From the NCBI GenBank assembly GCA_040768925.1, contig JAXGLZ010000001.1, forward strand, positions 434,001-498,000: a stretch of DNA of 64,000 nt. The letters run 5' to 3'. Source of the stretch: CALNBC01 sp040768925 (GTDB lineage Bacteria > Bacillota > Clostridia > Christensenellales > CALWSW01). Under the pieces are notes generated by a model. It had not been told where the DNA came from, searched no databases, and saw nothing but the letters and a program-made list of their open reading frames with translations. The translations under genes were made by a program, and so were the position numbers. This document shows, piece after piece, positions 50,531 through 63,160 of this stretch; positions within the stretch are counted from its first letter, which is position 1; every line of letters starts with the position of its first letter.

Positions 50531-52105
50531 ATGGTAGCTGCCCTGGAAAAGCTGGGTATCATCAACCCCAAAGCCGTGTATTGCAATCTTTCCCCCGCCC
50601 TTCTTGTGGAAAAGGCCCTGAGCCGCGGCGAAGGCCGTCTTTCCGCCACGGGGGCGCTGGTGGTCACCACCGGGAAATATACTGGCCGGTCCCCTAACGA
50701 CAAGTTCACCGTCGACACGCCGGACATTCACGGCGAGATCGATTGGGGCAAGGTCAACGTCGCCCTTTCGGACGAGAAATTCCAGGCCATCAAGAACCGC
50801 GTTTTCGCCTATCTTCAGGGCAGGGAGATCTTCGTGTTCGACGGCTTTGCCGGCGCGGAACCGAAGTCGAGCAAGCGCTTCCGCGTCATCAACGAGCTGG
50901 CCTGCCAGAACCTTTTCATCCACCAGCTGCTGATCCGCCCGGCAAAAGACCAGCTTGCCGGCTTCGAGCCGGATTTCACCGTTGTCGCGGCTCCGGGCTT
51001 CAACTGCATTCCCGCGCTGGACGGCACCCGCTCCGAAGCGGCGATCATCGTCAACTTTGCCGAAAAGCTGGTGCTGATCTGCGGCAGCCAGTATAACGGC
51101 GAGATCAAGAAGTCCGTGTTCTCCGTGATGAACTACCTCCTGCCCAAGGAAGGCGTGTTCCCGATGCACTGCTCGGCCAACGTCGGCCAGGCGGGCGACG
51201 TCGCCATTTTCTTCGGCCTTTCCGGCACCGGCAAGACCACGATTTCCGCAGACCCGGACAGAAGGCTCATCGGCGACGACGAGCACGGCTGGAGCGGCGA
51301 CGGCGTCTTCAACATGGAAGGCGGCTGCTTCGCGAAGTGCATCAACCTCACCCATGAAAACGAACCCCAGATCTACGATGCGATCCGCTTCGGCTCTTTG
51401 GTCGAAAACGTCGTGATGGACGACGAGACCCGGGAATTCGATTTCTTTGACGGCTCCATCACCGAAAACACCCGGGTGGGCTACCCGGTCGAATTCATCC
51501 CCAACTGCCTGATCCCCGGCTACGCGGGGCACCCCAAGACCGTCATCTTCCTGACCGCGGACGCTTTCGGCGTGCTGCCCCCCATCGCCAAGCTGACCCG
51601 GGAGCAGGCGAAGTACCACTTTGTTTCCGGCTATACCAGCAAGCTCGCCGGAACGGAGCGCGGCATCAAAGAGCCCCAGACCACCTTCTCCACCTGCTTC
51701 GGCGCGCCCTTTTTGCCCCTGCATCCCTCCGTTTACGCGGACATGCTGGGCAAGAAGATCGACGAGCACGACACCAACGTTTACCTCGTGAACACCGGCT
51801 GGTCCGGCGGCCCTTACGGCGTGGGCCAGCGCATGGCCATCAAGCACACCCGGGCGATGGTTTCCGCCGCGCTGAACGGCGAACTCGAAAAGGTCGATTT
51901 CGTCCCCCATCCCCTGTTCAAGGTGCTGATGCCCACCGCCTGCCCCGGCGTTCCCGCCGAGGTGCTTGACCCGAGGCAGACCTGGGCGGACAAGGACGCC
52001 TACGACGCCGCGGCGAAGGACCTTGCGGCCCGCTTTGCCAAGAACTTCGCCAAGTATGAAAACATGCCGAAGGAGATCGTCGAAGCCGGCCCCAGCGCCG
52101 ACTGA
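50531..52105 (+). CDS. pckA: Phosphoenolpyruvate carboxykinase (ATP)
   Basis: A 524-residue ATP-type PEPCK that interconverts oxaloacetate plus ATP with PEP, CO2 and ADP. It has the substrate motif TGRSPNDKF, the PEPCK kinase loop GLSGTGKTTIS, the metal site Asp in LIGDDEHGWS, and the adenine region NTGWSGGPYGVG. In fermenting anaerobes it often runs in the carboxylating direction. ATG at 50531 has AGGAGG 8 nt upstream; an earlier in-frame ATG at 50480 lies inside the leader stem and is unlikely. A structured leader precedes it and a UspA-like gene follows. Confidence 0.97.
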   Translation: MVAALEKLGIINPKAVYCNLSPALLVEKALSRGEGRLSATGALVVTTGKYTGRSPNDKFTVDTPDIHGEIDWGKVNVALSDEKFQAIKNRVFAYLQGREIFVFDGFAGAEPKSSKRFRVINELACQNLFIHQLLIRPAKDQLAGFEPDFTVVAAPGFNCIPALDGTRSEAAIIVNFAEKLVLICGSQYNGEIKKSVFSVMNYLLPKEGVFPMHCSANVGQAGDVAIFFGLSGTGKTTISADPDRRLIGDDEHGWSGDGVFNMEGGCFAKCINLTHENEPQIYDAIRFGSLVENVVMDDETREFDFFDGSITENTRVGYPVEFIPNCLIPGYAGHPKTVIFLTADAFGVLPPIAKLTREQAKYHFVSGYTSKLAGTERGIKEPQTTFSTCFGAPFLPLHPSVYADMLGKKIDEHDTNVYLVNTGWSGGPYGVGQRMAIKHTRAMVSAALNGELEKVDFVPHPLFKVLMPTACPGVPAEVLDPRQTWADKDAYDAAAKDLAARFAKNFAKYENMPKEIVEAGPSAD

Positions 52106-52185
52106 CGCGCAAAATACCCGCAGAAAAACCCGGCAGGCGCCCCGCGGGGCGCTTGCCGGCCAATCAGAAAGGTGAACACAGCCGA

Positions 52186-52599
52186 ATGAAACCAGTCATT
52201 ATGGTGTGCGTCACCCGGCAGAAAACCTGCGCCCGGCTGATCGAGCTGGGCGCTCGCCTTGCAGAGAATAACGAAGCCGGGCTGCTGGTGGTGCACGCGC
52301 TGCGAAACGAAGAATCCGTCCTCGGCGACGCAAACGAAGCCGAAGCGATGGAGCGGCTTTTTGCCCAAACGACGGAGAGCGGCGGCGAGCTGATGGTCGT
52401 TCGGGCGGACGACGTTGCCGGCGCGCTGGTCGAAACCGCGGAAAAACACGCCGCGAAGGTCATCGTCCTGGGCGCGACCCCGGTGACCGAACCCGTGAGC
52501 TTTGCGGCAAGGCTCAGGGCGATGCTGCCGGAGCGGGAAATCATCTGCGTGGACAGCGAAACAAACGCCGGCGAATTCAGGGTCAGCATGAACGCCTGA
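52186..52599 (+). CDS. UspA-like protein
   Basis: A 137-residue protein with the fold pattern of universal stress proteins. It starts with a KPVIMVCVTRQKTCARLIEL strand-helix, has a second half GELMVVRADDVAGALVETAE, and then KVIVLGATPVTEP, the usual nucleotide-loop position. It resembles the Usp domain of KdpD-type proteins more than classic UspA. The ligand and function are unknown. AAAGGTGA lies 10 nt before the ATG. It follows pckA by about 80 bp and may be cotranscribed with it; a strong terminator follows. Confidence 0.75.
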   Translation: MKPVIMVCVTRQKTCARLIELGARLAENNEAGLLVVHALRNEESVLGDANEAEAMERLFAQTTESGGELMVVRADDVAGALVETAEKHAAKVIVLGATPVTEPVSFAARLRAMLPEREIICVDSETNAGEFRVSMNA

Positions 52600-52670
52600 T
52601 CCCCGGCTTGCATGGCATACTGAAAGCACGCCCCGCCGGGCTTTTCGATAAAACGCGCAGATCAGGCATA

Positions 52671-52706
52671 AGACCGGGCTTTGCATCCAAAGCCCGGTCT
52701 TTTTTG
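52671..52706 (+). terminator. Terminator after the UspA-like gene
   Basis: Stem AGACCGGGCTT / AAGCCCGGTCT with an 8-nt loop and a run of seven T. Confidence 0.93.
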
Positions 52707-52818
52707 CGCGTTGTAAACCGGAAGGTCACAAAAGGGCGCGGCATGTTAAAAAAATGCCCATCATCGCTTATAATTATTACAAATATTTTATAATACCGCA
52801 AACCGGGGAGGAACAGGC

Positions 52819-53403
52819 ATGAATTGCGTCAACTGCGGCAAGGAAATCCAGGATGGCGCCGGGTTTTGCGCCTATTGCGGGGCCGGGTAAAACGCGGAAA
52901 ATCCCCAAGGCGCGGCCGGCCCTGTTCCCCGGGGCCCCGAGCTTTACGGCCAGCCCGGGCCGCCGATGAAATGGTATAAGTTCATCATCTATTTCCAGCT
53001 GTTCGCCTTTGCGGTGCTGACGGTGGTGGACGGCGTACGGTACATGAACGGCATGATCTACGAGGGATACGCCCGGCAGGTCTATCTGATGTACCCGGGA
53101 ATGCAAACGATGGATGTCATCTTCGGCATATTCTGCTTCCTGATGGCCGGGTACGCCATCTATGTGCGCCAGGGCCTTGCGAATTTCAAGGCCGCTTCCG
53201 TCAAGCAGTATTATGCGTTTCTGATCGTCGGCATTGCGTACAGCCTCCTTTATATGGCCGTTGTATCCGGTGTCACCGGTGTTCCGATCGGCAGCGTCCT
53301 AAGGATGAATGCCGGAATAACCGCCAATATCGGAATCAGGGTGGGAATCATTTTTGCCAACATAACCTATTTCAAAAAGCGCGGGCACCTGTTCGTCAAC
53401 TGA
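52819..53403 (+). pseudogene. Zinc-ribbon membrane protein interrupted by an in-frame stop
   Basis: One frame runs from ATG 52819 (GGGGAGGA upstream) to 53403 but contains TAA at 52888-52890. The part before the stop is a zinc ribbon: MNCVNCGKEIQDGAGFCAYC, with paired CxxC motifs. After the stop come a Pro/Gly linker and a four-helix membrane region (from PPMKWYKFIIYFQLFAF). Bacterial zinc-ribbon membrane proteins have this layout. TAA stands where a Gln CAA would fit, so a single C-to-T change explains the break. The downstream part could still start at ATG 52966, but no binding site is visible. The function of the intact family member is unknown. Confidence 0.75.
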
Positions 53404-53573
53404 CGGTTCAAAGAATCAAACGCCCGGCGGTTTTTTGGGGCGCGGCAGCCGAAAAGCGAAGGAAACCGCCCGCGCACTTGCATATTCCGGCAATAGCGGT
53501 TACAATTGTAACCGCTACTTTTTCATATTATCATGCTGATCCGGTTTGATTTTCTGCATCCAAGGAGGCCATC

Positions 53574-53849
53574 ATGAAGCGAGCGATCGTGACCGTTCTC
53601 GGCGAGGACAAGGTCGGAATCATTGCAGGCGTATCCGCGCGGCTGGCGCAGTTTTCCGTGAACATTCTGGATATTACCCAGACCATCATGAAGGGCGATG
53701 TCTTTGTGATGATCGCGCTGGTGGATATCGACGGGGCGACGGCCCCCTTCCACGAAATCAAGGCGGATCTCGCGGCCCTTGGCGCTTCGATGGAGCTTTC
53801 CATCAAGATCCAGCTGGAAGAGATCTTCAACGCCATGCACAAGGTTTAA
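53574..53849 (+). CDS. ACT domain protein (UPF0237 family)
   Basis: A 91-residue single ACT domain. The start MKRAIVTVLGEDKVGIIAGV has the ligand-loop Gly, followed by NILDITQTIMKGDVFVMIALVD. ACT domains bind amino acids or similar small ligands and dimerise. The family is regularly found directly before UPF0210 genes in Firmicutes and archaea, exactly as here (11 bp apart), so the two probably act together. AAGGAGG lies upstream of the ATG. Confidence 0.93.
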   Translation: MKRAIVTVLGEDKVGIIAGVSARLAQFSVNILDITQTIMKGDVFVMIALVDIDGATAPFHEIKADLAALGASMELSIKIQLEEIFNAMHKV

Positions 53850-53860
53850 GGTGGATCGCC

Positions 53861-55225
53861 ATGGCAATGTTTAACCAGCACGAAGTTCTGGACACCATAA
53901 GGATGATCGACCAGCAGAAGCTGGACGTTCGAACCATCACCCTGGGCATTTCCCTGCGGGGCTGCGCTTCGGATTCCCTGGGCAAACTGTGCGACAGGGT
54001 CTACGACCACATTTGCAGGACCGCGAGGGATCTTTGCCGCGTGGGCAGGGATATCGAAGAGGAATTCGGCATTCCCATCGTCAACAAGCGCATTTCGGTC
54101 ACCCCCGTCGCCATCGTCGCGGAAAGCACCGGCGCTTCGGATTATACCCCCGTCGCCCGGGCGCTGGACCGCGCCGCGAAGGAAGTGGGGGTCAATTTCA
54201 TCGGCGGCTATTCCGCCCTGGTCCACAAGGGGATGACGCAGGGCGACCGGGCGCTGATCCGCTCCATCCCCCAGGCGCTGGCCTCCACCGAGCTGGTCTG
54301 CGCCTCCGTCAACGTGGGGACCACCCGGGCGGGCATCAATATGGACGCGGTCTACGACATGGGCAAGGCCATCAAAGGCGCGGCCGAACTGACGGCGGAT
54401 AAGGACGGCATCGGCGCGGCGAAGCTCGTGGCCTTTTGCAACGCGGTGGAGGACAATCCCTTCATGGCCGGCGCGTTCCACGGCGTGGGCGAGCCGGATT
54501 GTGTGATCAACGTGGGCGTTTCCGGCCCCGGCGTGGTCAAATCCGCGCTGGAAACCTGCAAGGGCCAGCCCTTTGACGTGGTGGCCGAAACCATCAAGCG
54601 CACAGCCTTCCGGGTGACCCGGGTGGGCCAGCTTGTGGCCCGGGAAGCGAGTTCCCGGCTGAACGTTCCCTTCGGGATCGTGGATCTTTCCCTGGCCCCC
54701 ACCCCGGCGGTGGGCGATTCCGTCGCCCGGATCCTGACAGAAATGGGCCTGGAGCACGCCGGCGCGCCGGGAACGACGGCGGCGCTGGCGCTGCTGAACG
54801 ACGCCGTCAAAAAGGGCGGCGTGATGGCTTCCAGCCACGTCGGCGGGCTTTCCGGCGCGTTCATCCCCGTTTCCGAGGACGAAGGCATGATCGAAGCCGC
54901 GGCCGTCGGCGCGCTCACCTTGGAAAAGCTGGAAGCGATGACCTGCGTCTGCTCCGTGGGGCTGGATATGATCGCCCTGCCGGGCGACACTTCGGCCGAG
55001 ACCCTGGCCGCCATCTTGGCGGACGAAGCGGCCATCGGCATGATCAACAACAAGACCACGGCGGTGCGGCTGATTCCCGCGCCGGGCAAAAAGGTGGGCG
55101 ATTTTGTGGAATTCGGCGGCCTGCTGGGCCGGGCGCCGGTCATGGCCGTCAATCCCTTCGGCTGCGCGGAATTCGTGAAAAGGGGCGGAAGGATCCCGGC
55201 CCCCATCCACAGCCTGCGGAACTAG
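53861..55225 (+). CDS. UPF0210 (DUF711) family protein
   Basis: A 454-residue protein of the UPF0210 family. It begins with DTIRMIDQQKLDVRTITLGI and carries the conserved NKRISVTPVAIVAES, GGYSALVHKGMTQGD and AFHGVGEPDCVINVGVSGPG blocks. The family has a pyruvate formate-lyase-like barrel fold in known structures, but no reaction is established. ATG at 53861 is chosen because AAGGTGG lies 6 nt upstream. It follows the ACT domain gene in a two-gene operon. The length is typical. Confidence 0.95.
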   Translation: MAMFNQHEVLDTIRMIDQQKLDVRTITLGISLRGCASDSLGKLCDRVYDHICRTARDLCRVGRDIEEEFGIPIVNKRISVTPVAIVAESTGASDYTPVARALDRAAKEVGVNFIGGYSALVHKGMTQGDRALIRSIPQALASTELVCASVNVGTTRAGINMDAVYDMGKAIKGAAELTADKDGIGAAKLVAFCNAVEDNPFMAGAFHGVGEPDCVINVGVSGPGVVKSALETCKGQPFDVVAETIKRTAFRVTRVGQLVAREASSRLNVPFGIVDLSLAPTPAVGDSVARILTEMGLEHAGAPGTTAALALLNDAVKKGGVMASSHVGGLSGAFIPVSEDEGMIEAAAVGALTLEKLEAMTCVCSVGLDMIALPGDTSAETLAAILADEAAIGMINNKTTAVRLIPAPGKKVGDFVEFGGLLGRAPVMAVNPFGCAEFVKRGGRIPAPIHSLRN

Positions 55226-55379
55226 AGTGGAACGCTGAGGGCCTTGCCCTTTTTTGAAAACCCTTATAGCTTAAACAGTTGCGAAAACGCCCCATAAGAG
55301 CTGTATTCCGGCATCCCGAACGGGGCGCCCGGAAGCGCGTTTGCGACCGCCCCGGGCATGTTCGGCCCGCTCCGGGTTC

Positions 55380-55625
55380 CCGAAGCGCAAATAACTTGCC
55401 GGCTGAGGGGGCCCGGGGTCTCACCGGCGCTTTTTGCTCCTTTTTTCACCGGGGAAAAAAGGAGGCTCCCCTTCCCGCGGGAAGCCCCCGGGATGACCGC
55501 CGCCCGCAAAAACAGTCTGAATACGGCCCGAATGCCCAAAGCGCAAATAGCTTGCCGGCCAGGGGGGCGCGGGGGTTCCCCGGCGCTTGGCCGCTCCTTT
55601 TTTTCGCGGAAAAAGAAAGTCCTTC
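55380..55625. repeat. Two related intergenic repeat units about 157 bp apart
   Basis: AGCGCAAATAACTTGCCGGC begins one unit near 55383 and AGCGCAAATAGCTTGCCGGC the second near 55540. Both continue with a G-rich run, a GGGG..CACCGGCGCTT or CCCCGGCGCTT block, GCTCCTTTTTT and GGAAAAA. The middle parts have diverged. The remainder of the 55226-55714 gap holds no supported gene. Confidence 0.75.
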
Positions 55626-55714
55626 TTCCGGCAGGAAGCCTTTTTCCCGCAAAAATCCGATCTTCCCGATCGGCCCCCCGTTAAACCTATTAAATAAGGA
55701 AAGAAGAGATCACG

Positions 55715-56755
55715 ATGACGGCAAAAACCGAAAAAGAAGGCCTGTTCCCAGCGATAAAGCGTCTGCTTCGCCGCTATTTTATAGATGCGATGGGCGCGAT
55801 GGCGCTGGGGCTTTTCGCCTCGCTGATCATCGGGCTGATCATCAGCCAGCTTGCGAAAATCCCGTTCCTGTCTTTTTTGCAGTTCATTGCGGACATGCTC
55901 TCCGCATCCTCCCCCGTGGTCGGCGCGGCGATCGGCGTGGCCGTGGCCTATGGCCTGAAGGCAAAGCCCCTGGCCATGTTTTCCTGCGCCGCCGTCGGCG
56001 CGCTGGGCTACGCGGCGGGCGGGCCGGTGGGCTGCTATGTGGCCGCGGTGGTCGGGGCGGAGGTTGGGACCTTTGTGGGCGGCAAAACCCCGGTGGACAT
56101 CGTGCTGATCCCTTTGGCGGCCCTGATTGCGGGCGGCCTGGCGGCGAACTTCGTCGGCCCGGCCGTCGGCGCTTTTATGGACTGGCTGGGCGGCATCGTC
56201 AACAGCGCGACGTATCTTGCGCCGGTGCCGATGGGAATCGTGGTTTCCGTCATCATGGGCCTGGCCCTCACGGCCCCGATTTCTTCCGCGGCGATCGCGA
56301 TTTCCCTCGGGCTTTCGGGCATCGCCGCCGGCGCTTCCGCGGTGGGCTGCTGCTGCCAGATGGTGGGGTTCGCCGTCGCCTCCTTTGGCGACAACGGCTG
56401 GGGCGGGCTGATTTCCCAGGGATTGGGAACTTCGATGCTGCAATTCCCAAATATTGTAAAACGACCGCAGATCTGGCTGGCCCCCACATTCGCCTCCGCC
56501 GTGCTGGGCCCCGTTTCTTCCGCCGTTTTCGGAATGACGAACACGGCCACCGGCGCGGGCATGGGCACCAGCGGCCTTGTGGGCCAGTTCGGCGCCTGGG
56601 CCGCGATGGGCGAAACCATGGCCCCCGCCGCCGCAATCGGGCTGATCCTGCTGATGCATTTTCTGCTCCCCGCGGCCCTGACCCTCGGGTTCGATAAAGC
56701 ATTCAGAAAAATCGGCCTGATCAAGCCGGGCGACATGAAGCTTTGTGCGGACTGA
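55715..56755 (+). CDS. PTS IIC-like membrane protein
   Basis: A 346-residue protein with about nine or ten hydrophobic helices and many Gly/Ala. It matches the PTS_EIIC_2 type, with FIDAMGAMALGLFASLIIGL at the start, VGAAIGVAVAYGLKAKPLAM, and SAVGCCCQMVGFAVASFGDN in the second half. Such proteins are annotated as sugar-specific PTS permease domains, but no IIA or IIB gene is present nearby. Sugar specificity and even PTS coupling are therefore inferred. HPr and EI are encoded about 32 kb away. AGGAAAG lies 13 nt before the ATG, a long spacing. Confidence 0.82.
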   Translation: MTAKTEKEGLFPAIKRLLRRYFIDAMGAMALGLFASLIIGLIISQLAKIPFLSFLQFIADMLSASSPVVGAAIGVAVAYGLKAKPLAMFSCAAVGALGYAAGGPVGCYVAAVVGAEVGTFVGGKTPVDIVLIPLAALIAGGLAANFVGPAVGAFMDWLGGIVNSATYLAPVPMGIVVSVIMGLALTAPISSAAIAISLGLSGIAAGASAVGCCCQMVGFAVASFGDNGWGGLISQGLGTSMLQFPNIVKRPQIWLAPTFASAVLGPVSSAVFGMTNTATGAGMGTSGLVGQFGAWAAMGETMAPAAAIGLILLMHFLLPAALTLGFDKAFRKIGLIKPGDMKLCAD

Positions 56756-56881
56756 TCCTGTCCAGCGCGCATAAAAAAGGGATAAAGCGCGGATAACAAA
56801 TATCAATATTCGGCCTTTGCCGATGGTTGAACAAAGCTTTTTCGGACTATGTTCGAAGAAAAAATAAACGCAAAATTGTAG

Positions 56882-56910
56882 TTGACACGGCATGACCGAA
56901 GTGCTATTAT
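56882..56910 (+). promoter_or_regulatory. Promoter of the rRNA operon
   Basis: A perfect TTGACA at 56882-56887, a 17-bp spacer and TATTAT at 56905-56910, about 275 bp before the 16S gene. Confidence 0.9.
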
Positions 56911-56945
56911 GTACAAGCTGACCCGCGGGACGGGCCGCAACGGAC

Positions 56946-56966
56946 CTTGAAAACTGTATAGAGGAC
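56946..56966 (+). other. 16S processing stem, left arm
   Basis: CTTGAAAACTGTATAGAGGAC and its flank are complementary (with G-U pairs) to 58767-58787 after the 16S gene. The two arms would form the long helix that RNase III cuts to release pre-16S rRNA. Confidence 0.8.
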
Positions 56967-57184
56967 GAAACGGATAGAAGATTTGTTTTGGTGTTGAGGG
57001 CGTCTGAAAAGGCGGTTGAAAACAGCGGAACGGATCGAAAAAAAGCCAGACAATTCCTTGAGTAAGGACGCAAAAGGCGCAGCGAAAAGCTTTGGGTAAA
57101 ACCAAGGCAAAACAAAGCGCGGGGAGCGTCCGACTCGAAAAAGAATAAGAGCAATGAAGCTTTAGCAGGCTTCATGCAGGATAT

Positions 57185-58716
<1,532 letters not shown>

Positions 58717-58766
58717 GGGTGTAACCTAAAAAAGAGGGAAGTCTGGCCGAAAAGACTATCCATCCA

Positions 58767-58787
58767 CGTTCTCTATATAGTTTTCAG
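58767..58787 (+). other. 16S processing stem, right arm
   Basis: CGTTCTCTATATAGTTTTCAG pairs with the left arm at 56946-56966 and closes the pre-16S helix. Confidence 0.8.
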
Positions 58788-58824
58788 TGTCCGTAAGATA
58801 CTGAGTTGAATAACAGCTTGTAAT

Positions 58825-58901
58825 GGGCTCATAGCTCAGCTGGTTAGAGCGCGCGCCTGATAAGCGCGAGGTCGGTGGTTCGAGTCCACTTGAGCCCACC
58901 A
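58825..58901 (+). tRNA. tRNA-Ile (GAT)
   Basis: A 77-nt cloverleaf: acceptor GGGCTCA / TGAGCCC, D loop AGCTCAGCTGGTTAGAGC, anticodon loop CTGATAA (GAT), T loop GGTTCGAGTCC, and encoded ACCA. It lies in the 16S-23S spacer. Confidence 0.98.
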
Positions 58902-58936
58902 TCTTGCGCAAAAGAGCAGAGTGCAGCGAAAAAGCA

Positions 58937-58963
58937 CAGAGCGCACGCCTGATAAGCGTGGGA
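58937..58963 (+). other. Fragment resembling a tRNA-Ile anticodon arm
   Basis: CAGAGCGCACGCCTGATAAGC and the following GTGGGAC closely match the D-stem end and anticodon arm of the intact tRNA-Ile 80 bp upstream. No acceptor or T arm follows, so it is a remnant. Confidence 0.65.
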
Positions 58964-59152
58964 CCGAAGCCGAGCGCCGCCAGTGGCGGAAAAAGCGAGG
59001 CGAAAGGCCAGTGAGGCCCTCGGCGGGAGACGCCGTCGGGCACTAGGCCTGCGGGCCGTCGCAAGGGAGTGCCGCAAGCGAAAGCGAAGCGGGACGGCTA
59101 TTGCGAACTGTGGGGCGCCAAACTGTCTGCACACGGAAGGCCTAAACAACCT

Positions 59153-59228
59153 GGGGGTGTAGCTCAGTTGGTAGAGCACCTGCCTTGCAAGCAGGGGGTC
59201 GCCGGTTCGAATCCGACCACCTCCACCA
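59153..59228 (+). tRNA. tRNA-Ala (TGC)
   Basis: A 76-nt cloverleaf: acceptor GGGGGTG / CACCTCC with one G-U pair, anticodon loop CTTGCAA (TGC), T loop GGTTCGAATCC, and encoded ACCA. It lies in the 16S-23S spacer after tRNA-Ile. Confidence 0.98.
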
Positions 59229-59313
59229 CCCCGTAAGGGGAAAGCAAACAGATACCAACGGCGAAAGCCGGGTATATAAAGCGAAGAAAAGGAAGGGATT
59301 CCTTTTTTACGCT

Positions 59314-59354
59314 GAGCACCTTGAAAACCGCATAAAGTTAACTGCGAAAACGAG
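59314..59354 (+). other. 23S processing stem, left arm
   Basis: About 40 nt from GAGCACCTTGAAAACCGC to ACTGCGAAAACGAG are complementary to 62453-62492 after the 23S gene, forming the pre-23S RNase III helix. Confidence 0.85.
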
Positions 59355-59506
59355 AAAAATGAAGCGGTAACGTGTAAGAACGAAACTGCTACAATTTCAA
59401 GCATAGCAAGCAAGGGAAAAACCGAACGTCGGGAAGGACGCTCGAAGGGCGCTCGCAAGAGCAATCGGAGGGCAATCTTTTCAGACAATTGTAAAATGAT
59501 CATGCT

Positions 59507-62413
<2,907 letters not shown>

Positions 62414-62452
62414 AAAGCACATGAACAAAAACCCTAGCGAACTATGCTAGAG

Positions 62453-62492
62453 CTCGTTTCGCAGCGAACTGAATGCGGTTTTCAAGATGCTC
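62453..62492 (+). other. 23S processing stem, right arm
   Basis: CTCGTTTCGCAG to TGCGGTTTTCAAGATGCTC is complementary to 59314-59354 and closes the pre-23S helix. Confidence 0.85.
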
Positions 62493-62683
62493 GAAGGAGC
62501 ACAGGGGTTCAGAAGGCAAAAGCCAAAGGCGCGCAAGCACGCGGAAGTGTGTGCAAAAGGCGCGGCGGAAGCAAAAGCCCGGGGCGCACGCAAAAGCAAA
62601 GCGGCGGCAGAAGCGCAAGCGGACGTTGTGCGCAAGCGGGTGCGAACACCCCTGAACACCAAGCCCCCAAAGACATCTCGCCA

Positions 62684-62802
62684 TTCCGGTGGCGACAGCT
62701 GAGAGGATCCACCCGTTCTCATCCCGAACACGGAAGTTAAGCTCTCAAACGCCGATGGTACTTGGCTGGAGACGGCCCGGGAGAGTAGGTAGCTGCCGGA
62801 TA
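62684..62802 (+). rRNA. rrf: 5S ribosomal RNA
   Basis: About 117-119 nt. The terminal helix is TCCGGTGGC..AGC / GCTGCCGGA. The core contains ATCCCGAACACGGAAGTTAA and CGCCGATGGTACTTGGCTGG, typical of 5S rRNA. The gene is about 190 bp after the 23S right arm and runs directly into a hairpin. Confidence 0.96.
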
Positions 62803-62844
62803 CCAAACAGAACCCCCACATTTGTGGGGGTTCTGTTTGGTATC
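62799..62844 (+). terminator. Terminator of the rRNA operon
   Basis: A perfect 22-bp stem, from GATACCAAACAGAACCCCCA to its complement, with a 2-nt loop. It overlaps the last bases of the 5S gene. No long T-run follows, but the inner arm ends in GTTTGGTAT. Confidence 0.82.
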
Positions 62845-63060
62845 TAGCCGTTTCCCATACTCCCTGGTCTATAAGTCTTCAGCCAAGCTGGAGATGGGGC
62901 GGAGGCGAGCGCGCCCAGTGGGCGATCAAGCGAGCCGAAAGCCCAGTGAGCAAGGGAGCAGTGCAAGCGGCAGCGCCGCAAGGCGACCATTGCGAACTGT
63001 GGACCAGCACGGCCAAACTCCCAGACGAAAAGAACCGGGCGGGAGCCAACCAACCACCCA

Positions 63061-63123
63061 CAGCAGGTAGCTGCCGGATACCAAAGCAAAAAGCACCCAA
63101 CAGGGTGCTTTTTGCTTTGGTAT
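63061..63123 (+). repeat. 5S-tail/hairpin unit 2
   Basis: GTAGCTGCCGGATACCAAA, the last bases of 5S rRNA plus the start of its terminator, recur here without a 5S gene. They run into a 21-bp hairpin (arms 63078-63098 and 63103-63123) whose inner sequence differs from the first. Confidence 0.85.
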
Positions 63124-63160
63124 TGGGTTACTCCCATACTTCCGGGGCTATCCTTCAAAC

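Noticed and set aside
50513..51910. 465-codon antisense frame opposite pckA
   Set aside because: It is a shadow of the highly conserved pckA gene, with no recognisable domain.
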